DNA of 64,000 nt from Microbacterium terregens. Lineage in GTDB: Bacteria > Pseudomonadota > Alphaproteobacteria > Sphingomonadales > Sphingomonadaceae. Under the pieces are notes generated by a model. It was not told the DNA's origin. It did no database searches and saw only the letters and a program-made list of their open reading frames with translations. Shown here in pieces: positions 48,491-57,123 of this stretch (the first letter of the stretch is position 1; every line of letters starts with the position of its first letter). The stretch covers positions 726,120-790,119 of the forward strand of contig NZ_BSEX01000006.1 of assembly GCF_027922045.1 (NCBI RefSeq). Direction: 5' to 3'. The position numbers and the translations under genes were made by a program.

Positions 48491-49854
48491 TGGCACGCTT
48501 CAGCTTCCGCCTGCCGGACATCGGCGAAGGCATTTCCGAGGCGGAGATCGTCGCCTGGCACGTGGCCATCGGCGATCGCGTCGAGGAAGACGGCCGCATC
48601 GCCGATATGATGACCGACAAGGCGACGGTCGAGATGGAGAGCCCCGTCGCCGGCATCGTCATCGAACTCGCGGGCGAACCTGGCGACTCGATCCCGATCG
48701 GCTCGACGCTGGTGGTGATCGAAACCGAGGCGGAGACCGAGAGCGACACCGTCGTCGCGGAAAACCCCGGCGTGGAAGTCGCGACGGACGCGACGCCGGC
48801 ATGCCTAACTCCGCCGGAGGAAGAGGCTACCGACGCTGCCTCACCCCCAACCCGTACCCCGGCGAAGGCCGGGGCCCAGTTGGGAGACGCCCGCGAGGAA
48901 AGCGCAGCACCCGCCACCAAGGACACCGATGCTGGGCCCCGGCCTACGCCGGCGTACGAAGAAGCGGGGAAGCACAAGCACCCCATCCTCGCCTCCCCCG
49001 CAGTCCGCGCCCGCGCCCGCGACCTCGGCATCGACCTCGCACAGGTCCGCACCGAATCCGACCGTGTCCGCCACGCCGACCTCGACGCGCACCTCCGCTA
49101 CGGCCAGTCCCAGGGCTATCATGCCCCCCACGCTAGCCGTGCGCGCGACGACCAGCCCGTGAAGGTCATCGGCATGCGCCGCCGCATCGCCGACAACATG
49201 GCCGCCTCCAAGCGCCACATCCCCCACTTCACCTATGTGGAGGAAGTGGAGGTAACCGCGCTCGAAGCCATGCGCGCGGACCTCAACGCCAACCGCGGCG
49301 ACCGGCCGAAGCTCACCCTGCTGCCGCTGTTCATCGCCGCGCTCTGCCGCACGTTGCCCGACTTCCCGATGCTCAACGCCCGCTATGACGACGAGGCCGG
49401 CGTGGTCACCCGCCACGGCCGCGTGCACATGGGCATGGCAACGCAGACGGACGCCGGCCTCATGGTGCCCGTGATCCGGGACGCACAGGACAAGAACGTC
49501 TGGCAGCTCGCGGCCGAGATCACGCGCCTAGCCGAGGCCGCCCGCACCGGCAAGGCGCGTTCGGAGGAGCTGTCCGGCGGCACCATCACCGTCACCTCAT
49601 TGGGGCCCCTGGGCGGCGTCGCCACCACCCCGGTCATCAACCGGCCGGAGGTCGCGATCGTCGGTCCCAACCGCATCGTCGAGCGCCCGGTGTTCGTCGA
49701 CGACGGCCGCGGCGGCGACATCATCCGGCGCGCCAAGCTGATGAACGTGTCGATCTCGTGCGACCACCGCGTCGTCGACGGCCGGGATGCGGCGAGCTTC
49801 GTCCAGGCGCTCAAGAAGCTCTTGGAAACGCCCGTGCTGCTGTTCGCCGACTGA
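48490..49854 (+). CDS. bkdB: Branched-chain 2-oxoacid dehydrogenase E2 (lipoyl acyltransferase)
   Basis: Core acyltransferase of the complex, 454 residues. It has one lipoyl domain (Lys44 in MTDKATVEM), a linker (about 85-162), a peripheral-subunit-binding domain (about 166-205, ILASPAVRARARDLGIDL), and the catalytic domain ending in CDHRVVDGRDA with the catalytic His and Asp. Residues about 121-158 of the linker are encoded by a family B repeat element lying in frame. No E3 gene follows; LpdA at 23.6-25.0 kb may serve. Confidence 0.94.
   Translation: MARFSFRLPDIGEGISEAEIVAWHVAIGDRVEEDGRIADMMTDKATVEMESPVAGIVIELAGEPGDSIPIGSTLVVIETEAETESDTVVAENPGVEVATDATPACLTPPEEEATDAASPPTRTPAKAGAQLGDAREESAAPATKDTDAGPRPTPAYEEAGKHKHPILASPAVRARARDLGIDLAQVRTESDRVRHADLDAHLRYGQSQGYHAPHASRARDDQPVKVIGMRRRIADNMAASKRHIPHFTYVEEVEVTALEAMRADLNANRGDRPKLTLLPLFIAALCRTLPDFPMLNARYDDEAGVVTRHGRVHMGMATQTDAGLMVPVIRDAQDKNVWQLAAEITRLAEAARTGKARSEELSGGTITVTSLGPLGGVATTPVINRPEVAIVGPNRIVERPVFVDDGRGGDIIRRAKLMNVSISCDHRVVDGRDAASFVQALKKLLETPVLLFAD
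48851..48963. repeat. Family B element inside the bkdB coding sequence
   Basis: Left unit CCCCGGC-GAAG-GCCGGGG with CCCAGTTGGG tail and outer CGTAC; right unit is its inverted copy (GCTGGGCCCCGGCCTACGCC then GGCGTACG). Except for a few bases it matches the intergenic copy at 25282. It is read through in one frame without a stop and contributes the linker peptides TPAKAGAQLG and AGPRPTPAYEE. Confidence 0.85.
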
Positions 49855-49916
49855 GCGGGAGGTATAATCGAACCGAGCGGTAGCTTTCCGCCCCCGAAAC
49901 GATTAGCCTCGCCGCC

Positions 49917-51155
49917 ATGGCACTGATCGACATGTTCTTCGCGCGGGCCGTTCAAAAGGGCCAGCTGACCGTCCACCATGCCAACGGGAGTACCGGCCGC
50001 TTCGGCACGCCGGACCCCGGCTTCCCCAACGTCACGATCCGCTTCACGGATCGCAAGGTCCTCGCCTCGATCGTGCGGGACCCGAGCCTCGGGGCGGCGG
50101 AAGCCTTCATGGACGGGCGCCTGGTGATCGAGCAGGGCGACATCCGCGACCTGCTGGTCCTGTTCAAGAAGAACAACCTCTGGGAAGCCGGCGAGAGCAA
50201 GCTCAAGGCGCGCGGCATGCGCCTCGTCGCCAACGCCGTGCTCCACCGGCTCGATCGCTACAACCAGGCCCGCCAGTCGAAGCGCAACGTCGCCCATCAC
50301 TACGACCTGTCGGACCGGCTCTACGACCTCTTCCTCGACGTCGACCGCCAGTACAGCTGCGCCTATTTCACCGATCCCGCGGTCAGCCTCGAACAGGCGC
50401 AGGTCGACAAAAAGGCGCACATCGCAGCCAAGCTCGCGCTGCGCCCGGGCATGCGCGTGCTCGACATTGGCTGCGGCTGGGGCGGCATGGCGCTCTACCT
50501 CCACCGCAAGACGGGCGCGGAGGTGCTGGGCGTCACTTTGTCCGAGGAACAGCTCAAGGTCGCCCGCCGCCGCGCGGAAGAAGCGGGCGTCGCCGACAAG
50601 GTCCGCTTCGAGCTGATCGACTATCGCGCGGTCCAGGGCCAGTTCGACCGCATCGTCTCGGTCGGCATGTTCGAGCATGTCGGCCCGCCGCAATACCGCA
50701 CCTTCTTCGCCAAGTGCCGCGAGCTGCTCACCCCCGACGGCGTGATGCTCCTCCACACCATCGGCCGCGCCGGCGGGCCCGGCGTCACCGACCATTTCAC
50801 CGCCAAGTACATCTTTCCGGGCGGCTACATCCCGGCGCTGTCGGAGATCGTCCGCGCGCATGAGGGGAACAAGATGTTCCTCACCGACGTGGAGGTGCTG
50901 CGCCGCCACTATGGCTTCACCCTCGCCCACTGGTACGACCGCGCCGTCGCCGCCCGGCAGGCGATCGTCGACCTCTACGACGAGCGCTTCTTCCGCATGT
51001 GGACCTTCTATCTCGCCGGGTCGCAGGTCAGCTTCGACTATGGCGGCATGGTCAACTACCAGCTCCAGTTCGCCCGCTCCCGCGACGCGCTGCCGCTGAC
51101 GCGCGACTATATGCTGGAGGAGGAGCAGCGCCTGCACGAGGTGGTGGAGGCCTGA
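49917..51155 (+). CDS. cfa: Cyclopropane-fatty-acyl-phospholipid synthase
   Basis: SAM-dependent enzyme that adds a methylene bridge to unsaturated acyl chains of membrane phospholipids. The 412-residue protein has an N-terminal domain (about 1-115) with FTDRKVLASIVRDPSLGAAEAFMDG, then HHYDLSDRLYDLFLD, the SAM motif VLDIGCGWGG (181-190), SVGMFEHVG, and the C-terminal TFYLAGSQVSFDYGGMVNYQLQF. Length is near that of E. coli Cfa. It is 62 bases after bkdB; the promoter is not evident. Confidence 0.93.
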   Translation: MALIDMFFARAVQKGQLTVHHANGSTGRFGTPDPGFPNVTIRFTDRKVLASIVRDPSLGAAEAFMDGRLVIEQGDIRDLLVLFKKNNLWEAGESKLKARGMRLVANAVLHRLDRYNQARQSKRNVAHHYDLSDRLYDLFLDVDRQYSCAYFTDPAVSLEQAQVDKKAHIAAKLALRPGMRVLDIGCGWGGMALYLHRKTGAEVLGVTLSEEQLKVARRRAEEAGVADKVRFELIDYRAVQGQFDRIVSVGMFEHVGPPQYRTFFAKCRELLTPDGVMLLHTIGRAGGPGVTDHFTAKYIFPGGYIPALSEIVRAHEGNKMFLTDVEVLRRHYGFTLAHWYDRAVAARQAIVDLYDERFFRMWTFYLAGSQVSFDYGGMVNYQLQFARSRDALPLTRDYMLEEEQRLHEVVEA

Positions 51156-51254
51156 TCCGGTCTCACCGCAGTCCCTCCCGTTCGTGCGGAGGTGGGGCTG
51201 AGCGTGTTGAAGCCCCGTATCGAAGCACCCAGCCCCATCTCCCACCCCGTTTGT

Positions 51255-51348
51255 CTCGAGTAGGGATCGAGCTTGTCGAGAGCCCGTATCGAGAGAGCCA
51301 CCACCGCCTCTCGATACGCCGTCTCGACAAGCTCGACGGCTACTCGAG
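51255..51348. repeat. Family D palindromic element
   Basis: Two arms of about 40 bases: the left begins CTCGAGTAGGGATCGAGCTT and ends GTATCGAGAG, the right begins CTCTCGATAC and ends GACGGCTACTCGAG. Each arm holds a TCGA-GCTTG-TCGA or TCGA-CAAGC-TCGA hairpin. It lies in the 275-base gap between cfa and the MATE gene; a shorter GTATCGAAGC fragment at 51218-51227 may be a remnant of a second copy. Such elements are common between sphingomonad genes as I know them. Confidence 0.75.
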
Positions 51349-51430
51349 GCCAACGGGGGAGGGAGGGCGGCTTAGCAGCGCGCCCATGCACCACTTGCAC
51401 CCGGCCGCTCGACCATAGCACGGCAGCTCC

Positions 51431-52774
51431 ATGACCACGCCCACCCCGCTCACCCGCACCTCGATCTTCCAGCAGGCGTGGCCGATCATGCTCGGCCAGA
51501 CCACCGTGCCGCTGGTCGGCATGGTCGACACGGTCGTCATTGGCCGCACCGGTGACGCCGCCGCCCTCGCGGGCGTCGCGCTCGGCACCACCGTCATCAA
51601 CTTCCTGTTCTGGAGCTTCGGCTTCCTGCGCATGGGGATGACCGGCATGACCGCCCAGGCCCAGGGCGCCGGAGATACGGAGGAGGTGCGCGCCATGCTG
51701 CTGCGCGGCCTGGCGCTCGGCTTCGGGCTCGGCGTCGCGCTGTTCGCGCTCCAGCTGCTGCTGGTCCCGCTCGCCTTCTCGCTGCTGGCAGGCGGCGGCG
51801 CGCTCGACGCCGCGGCGAGCGGCTATGTCAGCGGCCGCTTCATGGGCGCGCCCGCCAGCCTCGGCGTGTTCGCGCTCAACGGCTGGCTGCTCGGGCTCGG
51901 CCGCACCCGCGCGGCGCTGCTGCTCCAGATCGCGATGAACCTCGTCAATGCCGTGCTCGACATCTGGTTCGTCTGGGGGCTGGGTCTTGGCGCACGGGGC
52001 GTCGGCCTCGGCACCGCCTGCGCCGAATGGAGCGCGCTGCTGCTCGGCATCTTCCTCGCACTGCGCATCCTCGGCCCCGGCGCCCTCACCGGCCTCAGCG
52101 CGCGGCTGTTCGATCGCGACAAGCTGCGCCGGCTGTTCTCCGTCAATGCCGACATCATGGTCCGCACCGTCGCCCTGCTCGTGCTGTTCGGCTGGTTCGC
52201 CAATGCGGGCGCGCGCCTGGGCGCAGTCCCGCTCGCCGCCAACCACGTGCTGATGCAGTTCGTCTCCGTCTCCGCCTTCGTGCTCGACGGCTTTGCCTTC
52301 ACCGCCGAGTCGCGGATCGGCGAGGCGATCGGCCGCGGCGCGCGCAGCGAGCTTCTGCGCGCCACCCGCCTCACGGGCGAGTTCACGCTCATCGCCGGCG
52401 CCGCCTTCGCGCTCCTGATCCACGTCGCCGGCGTGCCGCTCATCGACGCCGTCACCGACAATCCGGACGTCCGCGCCCACGCGATCGCGCTCCTGCCCTT
52501 CGCCGCGCTGGTGCCCTTGGTCGGCGCCCCCGCCTGGCTGCTCGACGGCGTGTTCATCGGCGCCACCGCCGGCAAGAGCCTGCGCAACGCCGCCGTCGCC
52601 GCCACCCTGCTCTACCTCGCGACCGACCTGCTGCTGCGCCCCTGGGGTGCACTCGGCATGTGGGTCGCGCTGCTCGCCAGCTACCTCTACCGCGCCGCCG
52701 GCCTCGGCCTCGCGCTCCCGCGGCTGGTGCGATCCGTCGGCCAACCGCTTGCGGAAGCGCCGCGCGAGGCATAG
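51431..52774 (+). CDS. MATE-family efflux transporter (DinF-like)
   Basis: Inner-membrane multidrug/toxic compound exporter, 447 residues and about twelve membrane helices in two similar halves. The N-terminus [29 protein letters not shown] and the motif [20 protein letters not shown] are typical of the DinF subgroup. Drives export of cationic or toxic organic compounds by proton or sodium gradient. Start at 51431 is an ATG at the first conserved segment. It is 91 bases upstream of argG; co-transcription is possible but the roles are unrelated. Confidence 0.9.
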   Translation: MTTPTPLTRTSIFQQAWPIMLGQTTVPLVGMVDTVVIGRTGDAAALAGVALGTTVINFLFWSFGFLRMGMTGMTAQAQGAGDTEEVRAMLLRGLALGFGLGVALFALQLLLVPLAFSLLAGGGALDAAASGYVSGRFMGAPASLGVFALNGWLLGLGRTRAALLLQIAMNLVNAVLDIWFVWGLGLGARGVGLGTACAEWSALLLGIFLALRILGPGALTGLSARLFDRDKLRRLFSVNADIMVRTVALLVLFGWFANAGARLGAVPLAANHVLMQFVSVSAFVLDGFAFTAESRIGEAIGRGARSELLRATRLTGEFTLIAGAAFALLIHVAGVPLIDAVTDNPDVRAHAIALLPFAALVPLVGAPAWLLDGVFIGATAGKSLRNAAVAATLLYLATDLLLRPWGALGMWVALLASYLYRAAGLGLALPRLVRSVGQPLAEAPREA

Positions 52775-52865
52775 AGCGCGCGCGCAACCTGCCCGCGTGA
52801 GAAGCGCCGGCCCGCCCTGCCACCGGCACGCGGGCCCCGGTGAGGGCATTTCGGAGAATGAGCTG

Positions 52866-54083
52866 ATGGCCGACAAGATCAATCGCGTGGTGCTCGCCTA
52901 TTCGGGCGGCCTCGACACGAGCGTGATCCTGAAATGGCTGCAGACCGAATATCAGTGCGAGGTGGTGACCTTCACCGCCGACCTCGGCCAGGGCGAGGAG
53001 CTCGAGCCCGCCCGCAAGAAGGCCGAGCTGATGGGCGTGAAGCCCGAGCACATCTTCATCGACGACCTGCGCGAAGAGTTCGTGAAGGACTATGTCTTCC
53101 CGATGATGCGCGCCAACGCGCTTTACGAGGGGCTGTACCTGCTCGGCACCTCGATCGCGCGCCCGCTGATCGCCAAGCGCCAGATCGAGATCGCCAAGAT
53201 GGTCGGCGCAGACGCGGTCAGCCACGGCGCGACCGGCAAGGGCAACGACCAGGTCCGCTTCGAGCTCGGCTATTACGCGCTTCAGCCCGACATCAAGGTG
53301 ATCGCGCCCTGGCGCGAATGGGATCTCACCAGCCGCACCGCGCTGATCGACTTTGCCGAAAAGAACCAGATCCCGGTCCCCAAGGACAAGCGCGGCGAGA
53401 GCCCCTTCTCCACCGACGCGAACCTCCTCCACACCTCGTCCGAGGGCAAGGTGCTCGAGGATCCGTGGGAAGAGGTGCCGGACTATGTCTTCTCGCGCAC
53501 CGTCTCGCCTGAGGACGCGCCCGACCAGCCCGAGATCATCACCATCGACTTCGAGGGCGGCGACGCGGTCGCGATCAATGGCGAGGGGCTTTCGCCCGCG
53601 ACCCTGCTCGCCAAGCTCAACGACCTCGGCCGTACCCACGGCATCGGCCGCCTCGACCTGGTCGAGAACCGCTTCGTCGGCATGAAGAGCCGCGGCATGT
53701 ACGAGACCCCGGGCGGTACCATCCTGCACGCCGCACACCGCGCGATCGAGCAGGTCACGCTCGACCGCGGCGCCGCCCACCTCAAGGACGAGCTGATGCC
53801 GCGCTACGCGGAGCTGCTCTACAACGGCTTTTGGTTCTCGCCGGAGCGCGAGATGCTCCAGGCGGCGATCGACTACAGCCAGACCAAGGTCACCGGTACC
53901 GTGCGGCTGAAGCTCTACAAGGGCGGCGTCCACGTCATCGGCCGCAAGTCGCCCTATTCGCTCTACTCGGAAAAGGTCGTCACCTTCGAGGACGACCAGG
54001 GCGCCTATGACCAGCGCGACGCCGCCGGCTTCATCAAGCTGAACGCACTGCGCCTGCGCCTGCTCGGCCGCCGCGACCGCTAA
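52866..54083 (+). CDS. argG: Argininosuccinate synthase
   Basis: Joins citrulline and aspartate to argininosuccinate with ATP in arginine synthesis. The 405-residue protein has the P-loop YSGGLDTS (12-19) near the N-terminus, [18 protein letters not shown], and the citrulline/aspartate pocket [17 protein letters not shown]. Length is normal. GGAGAATGAGC precedes the ATG at 52866. A terminator follows the stop codon. Confidence 0.97.
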   Translation: MADKINRVVLAYSGGLDTSVILKWLQTEYQCEVVTFTADLGQGEELEPARKKAELMGVKPEHIFIDDLREEFVKDYVFPMMRANALYEGLYLLGTSIARPLIAKRQIEIAKMVGADAVSHGATGKGNDQVRFELGYYALQPDIKVIAPWREWDLTSRTALIDFAEKNQIPVPKDKRGESPFSTDANLLHTSSEGKVLEDPWEEVPDYVFSRTVSPEDAPDQPEIITIDFEGGDAVAINGEGLSPATLLAKLNDLGRTHGIGRLDLVENRFVGMKSRGMYETPGGTILHAAHRAIEQVTLDRGAAHLKDELMPRYAELLYNGFWFSPEREMLQAAIDYSQTKVTGTVRLKLYKGGVHVIGRKSPYSLYSEKVVTFEDDQGAYDQRDAAGFIKLNALRLRLLGRRDR

Positions 54084-54128
54084 AGGCCTCGTGGGGCCGG
54101 TGCAGCCGCGCCGGCCCCGCGCCTTTCC
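54082..54128 (+). terminator. Terminator after argG
   Basis: AAAGGC...GGGGCCGG (54082-54100) pairs with CCGGCCCC...GCCTTT (54111-54126), with small internal loops and a 10-base apical loop, followed by CC. It begins at the argG stop codon. Confidence 0.65.
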
Positions 54129-54133
54129 TCCCC

Positions 54134-55843
54134 ATGTCGCAGCTTCTGCCCCCCTCCTCGCCGCGCGCCGGGCGGCACGCCGACGCGCATTCGCTTGCCG
54201 CCGGGCAGATGCCGGGTAAAAGCGGGCCCATGCAGGGGAATGGGGCAACGCCACACTGGTGGCAGACGCGATGGTTCGTGTTCGCGATGGCGGTGCTGGC
54301 CGCCGTGCCGCTGATGTGGCCGGAGATCCCCCCGCTCGTCGACCTGCCCGGCCACATGGGCCGCTACCGCGTGCAGCAGACCATCGGCACCGGCGCTGCG
54401 CCCTGGCTCACCGACTGGTACAACTTCCACTGGAGCCTGATGGGCAATCTGGGGGTCGATCTCCTGATCGTGCCCCTCCAGCCGATCCTGGGCCTGGAAC
54501 TCGCGGTCAAGCTGATCGTGATGGCGATCCCGGTGCTGACCGCGGTCGGCCTGTTGTGGATCGCGCGCGAGGTGCACGGCCGCATCCCGGCCACGGCGCT
54601 GTTCGCGCTGCCGCTGGTCTACAGCTATCCCTTCCACTTCGGTTTCGTGAACTTCGCGCTGTCGATGGCGCTGGCCCTCAACGCCTTTGCGCTGTGGCTG
54701 CGGCTGGGGCGGCTGGGAAAGCTCAAGCTGCGCGGGGTGATCTTCGTGCCGCTGGCGGCGCTGATCTGGCTAACCCACACGTTCGGCTGGGGGACGCTGG
54801 GCGTGCTTGCCGCCTCGGCCGAGCTGATCCGCGAGCACGACCGCCGCCGCAACTGGTTCGCCGCCCTCTTCCACGCCGGGCTGCACTGCCTGGTACTCGC
54901 GCCCCCTGCGCTCCTGATGCTGCTGTGGCGCTCGGGCCATGTCAGCGGCCAGACCGCCGACTGGTTCAACTGGCGGCTCAAGATGCAGTGGGTCACCATG
55001 GTGCTGCGCGACCGCTGGCAGCTCTACGACATCGCCTCGCTCGCGGTGCTCTACCTGGTGCTGTTCAAGGGCGTGCGCGACCCGAACATCCAATATTCGC
55101 GCAACCTCGGCCTGTCGGCGCTGTTCCTGCTCGCGGTCTACCTCCTGCTGCCCCGCATCGTGTTCGGCTCCGCCTATGCGGACATGCGGCTGGTGCCCTA
55201 TCTGTTCGGCATCGCGCTGATCGCGCTCCGGCCCAAGCCCGGCATGTCGATCCGCCATGCCGCGACCGTCGCGGCGATCGGCCTCGCCATCTTCGTCGGC
55301 CGCATCGGCGCGACGACCGCCAGCTACTGGCTCTACGACCGCGACTATGACCAGGAGCTCGCCGGGCTCCCGCACGTGCCGGTCGGCGCCCGTCTCATCA
55401 CCTTCATCGGGGAGACGTGCCACAACGAGTGGACGATGACCCGGCTGCAGCACCTGCCCGGGATCGCCCTCGAACGGCGCCTCGCCTACGCCAATGACCA
55501 GTGGTCGATGGTCGGCGCGCAGCTGCTCACCACCCGCTACCCCGCGCGCGGCTTCTCGCACGATCCATCGCAGATCGTGACGGACGTCCAGTGCCCGCGC
55601 GAATGGTGGCGCCCTGTCGCCGGTGCGCTCCACCGCTTCCCGCGCGACAAGTTCGACTATGTCTGGATGATCCGCCCGCCCAAATATGACCGGCGGCTGG
55701 AGCAGGGGCTGATCCCGCTGTGGCGCAACGGCACCAGCGCGGTGTTCCGCATCGACCACCGCCAGCGCGCCGCGACGCTGATGCCGACCGACCTCTACGG
55801 CCCCGCCGGCCGCCGCATCGACCGCCCCACCCGCGAGTCCTGA
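54134..55843 (+). CDS. Unknown multi-pass membrane protein
   Basis: I do not recognise this 569-residue inner-membrane protein with about nine or ten membrane helices between residues 45 and 400 and a soluble C-terminal part of about 150 residues. Its layout (WPEIPPLVDLPGHMGRYRV after the first helix with an early Asp, LIWLTHTFGWGTLG, then YADMRLVPYLFGIALIAL) resembles GT-C-type lipid-sugar-dependent glycosyltransferases, but no family motif is certain. The C-terminal part has a FIGETCHNEWTMTRLQHLPG segment. The start could also be at 54230 (MQGNGATPHWW). It stands alone after argG. Confidence 0.7.
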   Translation: MSQLLPPSSPRAGRHADAHSLAAGQMPGKSGPMQGNGATPHWWQTRWFVFAMAVLAAVPLMWPEIPPLVDLPGHMGRYRVQQTIGTGAAPWLTDWYNFHWSLMGNLGVDLLIVPLQPILGLELAVKLIVMAIPVLTAVGLLWIAREVHGRIPATALFALPLVYSYPFHFGFVNFALSMALALNAFALWLRLGRLGKLKLRGVIFVPLAALIWLTHTFGWGTLGVLAASAELIREHDRRRNWFAALFHAGLHCLVLAPPALLMLLWRSGHVSGQTADWFNWRLKMQWVTMVLRDRWQLYDIASLAVLYLVLFKGVRDPNIQYSRNLGLSALFLLAVYLLLPRIVFGSAYADMRLVPYLFGIALIALRPKPGMSIRHAATVAAIGLAIFVGRIGATTASYWLYDRDYDQELAGLPHVPVGARLITFIGETCHNEWTMTRLQHLPGIALERRLAYANDQWSMVGAQLLTTRYPARGFSHDPSQIVTDVQCPREWWRPVAGALHRFPRDKFDYVWMIRPPKYDRRLEQGLIPLWRNGTSAVFRIDHRQRAATLMPTDLYGPAGRRIDRPTRES

Positions 55844-55850
55844 GGGTGCG

Positions 55851-55880
55851 CACCCCGGCGGAGGCCGGGGTCCAGTTGGG
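55851..55880. repeat. Family B single unit, copy 3
   Basis: One half-element: CACCCCGGC-GGAG-GCCGGGG then TCCAGTTGGGG. It lies 8 bases after the stop of the membrane-protein gene, in the gap to the convergent acyltransferase gene. Confidence 0.7.
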
Positions 55881-55927
55881 GTGGCGGCAATAAGGGCGCG
55901 CGACGCCGACCGGCGCCTCAGCCGCCG

Positions 55928-57061
55928 TTACCCCCGCCGGAACGGCGTCAGCTCACCCAGATACTCCTGCTCGTGCACCACCGCCTCGCGCTCGCGCTCG
56001 AGATACTCGGCGACGGCGCGGCGGAAGTTCGGGTCCGGCAGGTAATGCGCCGACCAGGTCGTGACCGGCGCATAGCCGCGCGCCAGCTTGTGCTCGCCCT
56101 GTGCGCCCGCCTCTACCCTCTTGAGCCCGCGCGCGATCGCGGCCTCGATCGCCTGGTAATAGCATAGCTCGAAGTGCAGGAACGGCACCTCCTCCACCGC
56201 GCCCCAGTAGCGCCCGTAGAGCGCATCCGCCCCCACCAGGTTGAGTGCCCCGGCGATCGGCTGGTCGCCGCGATAGGCCAGGATCAGCAGCACCCGGTCG
56301 CCCAGCGCCTCGGACAGCAGCGGGAAGAACGACCGCGTCAAATACGGCTGCCCCCATTTCCGGCTGCCCGTGTCCTGGTAGAATGCCCAGAACGCGTCCC
56401 AATGCGCCTCGCTGATCTCGGCACCGGCCAGGTGGCGGATCGTCAGCCCCTCGACCGCGGCGGCGCGCTCCTTGCGGATCGCCTTGCGCTTGCGGCTCGC
56501 CAGCGCCCCCAGGAAGTCGTCGAACCCGGCATAGCCCTGGTTCTCCCAATGGAACTGCGTCCCTGCCCGCATCAGCCAGCCCGCCGCCTGCCAGCGCGGC
56601 AGTTCCTCCGAATCGACGAACGTCGCATGCGCCGAGGACAGCCCGTTCTGCCGGGTGAGCGTCTCCAGCGCGGCGATCAGCGCCGGCGCCCGGGCGGAAT
56701 CGCGCAGCAGCAGCCGCGGCCCCGGCACCGGCGTGAAGGGCACCGCCACCTGCAGCTTGGGATAATAGTCGCCGCCGGCGCGCTCCCAGGCATCGGCCCA
56801 GGCGTGGTCGAACACATATTCGCCCTGGCTGTGGGCCTTGGCATAGGCGGGGGCGATCGCCGCCGGGCGCCCGTCTGCCCCGTCCACCACCACCGGCAAC
56901 GGCTGCCAGCCGCTTCGCCCGCCGACCGATCCGGACCGCTCCAGCGCGGCCAGGAATCCGTGGCTCAGGAACGGATTGCCCGTGCCGGCGCAGGCATCCC
57001 AGTCGGCAGCGGGGATGGACAGCACGCCCTCGGCGATGCGCGCAGTGATGGCGGTGCTCAC
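55928..57061 (-). CDS. DUF482/GNAT-type peptidoglycan-related acyltransferase
   Basis: Protein of 377 residues of the DUF482 group (COG3146), which has a doubled GNAT fold like FemAB peptidyltransferases. Family features: NPFLSHGFLAALERSGSVG near the start, GYAGFDDFLGALASRKRKAIRKERAAA in the centre, and HFELCYYQAIEAAIARGLKRVEAGAQGEHKLARGY toward the end. No signal peptide. Likely moves an aminoacyl or acyl group; substrate unknown. The start at 57061 is the ATG preceding the conserved part. It runs in the same direction as mscS upstream, 62 bases apart. Confidence 0.82.
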   Translation of the reverse strand: MSTAITARIAEGVLSIPAADWDACAGTGNPFLSHGFLAALERSGSVGGRSGWQPLPVVVDGADGRPAAIAPAYAKAHSQGEYVFDHAWADAWERAGGDYYPKLQVAVPFTPVPGPRLLLRDSARAPALIAALETLTRQNGLSSAHATFVDSEELPRWQAAGWLMRAGTQFHWENQGYAGFDDFLGALASRKRKAIRKERAAAVEGLTIRHLAGAEISEAHWDAFWAFYQDTGSRKWGQPYLTRSFFPLLSEALGDRVLLILAYRGDQPIAGALNLVGADALYGRYWGAVEEVPFLHFELCYYQAIEAAIARGLKRVEAGAQGEHKLARGYAPVTTWSAHYLPDPNFRRAVAEYLEREREAVVHEQEYLGELTPFRRG

Positions 57062-57123
57062 GCCAGCAATCTAGGCACGCGCCGGGCTCCCTCCAAGCAC
57101 CGGCCGCACCGTTTTTGCCACGC

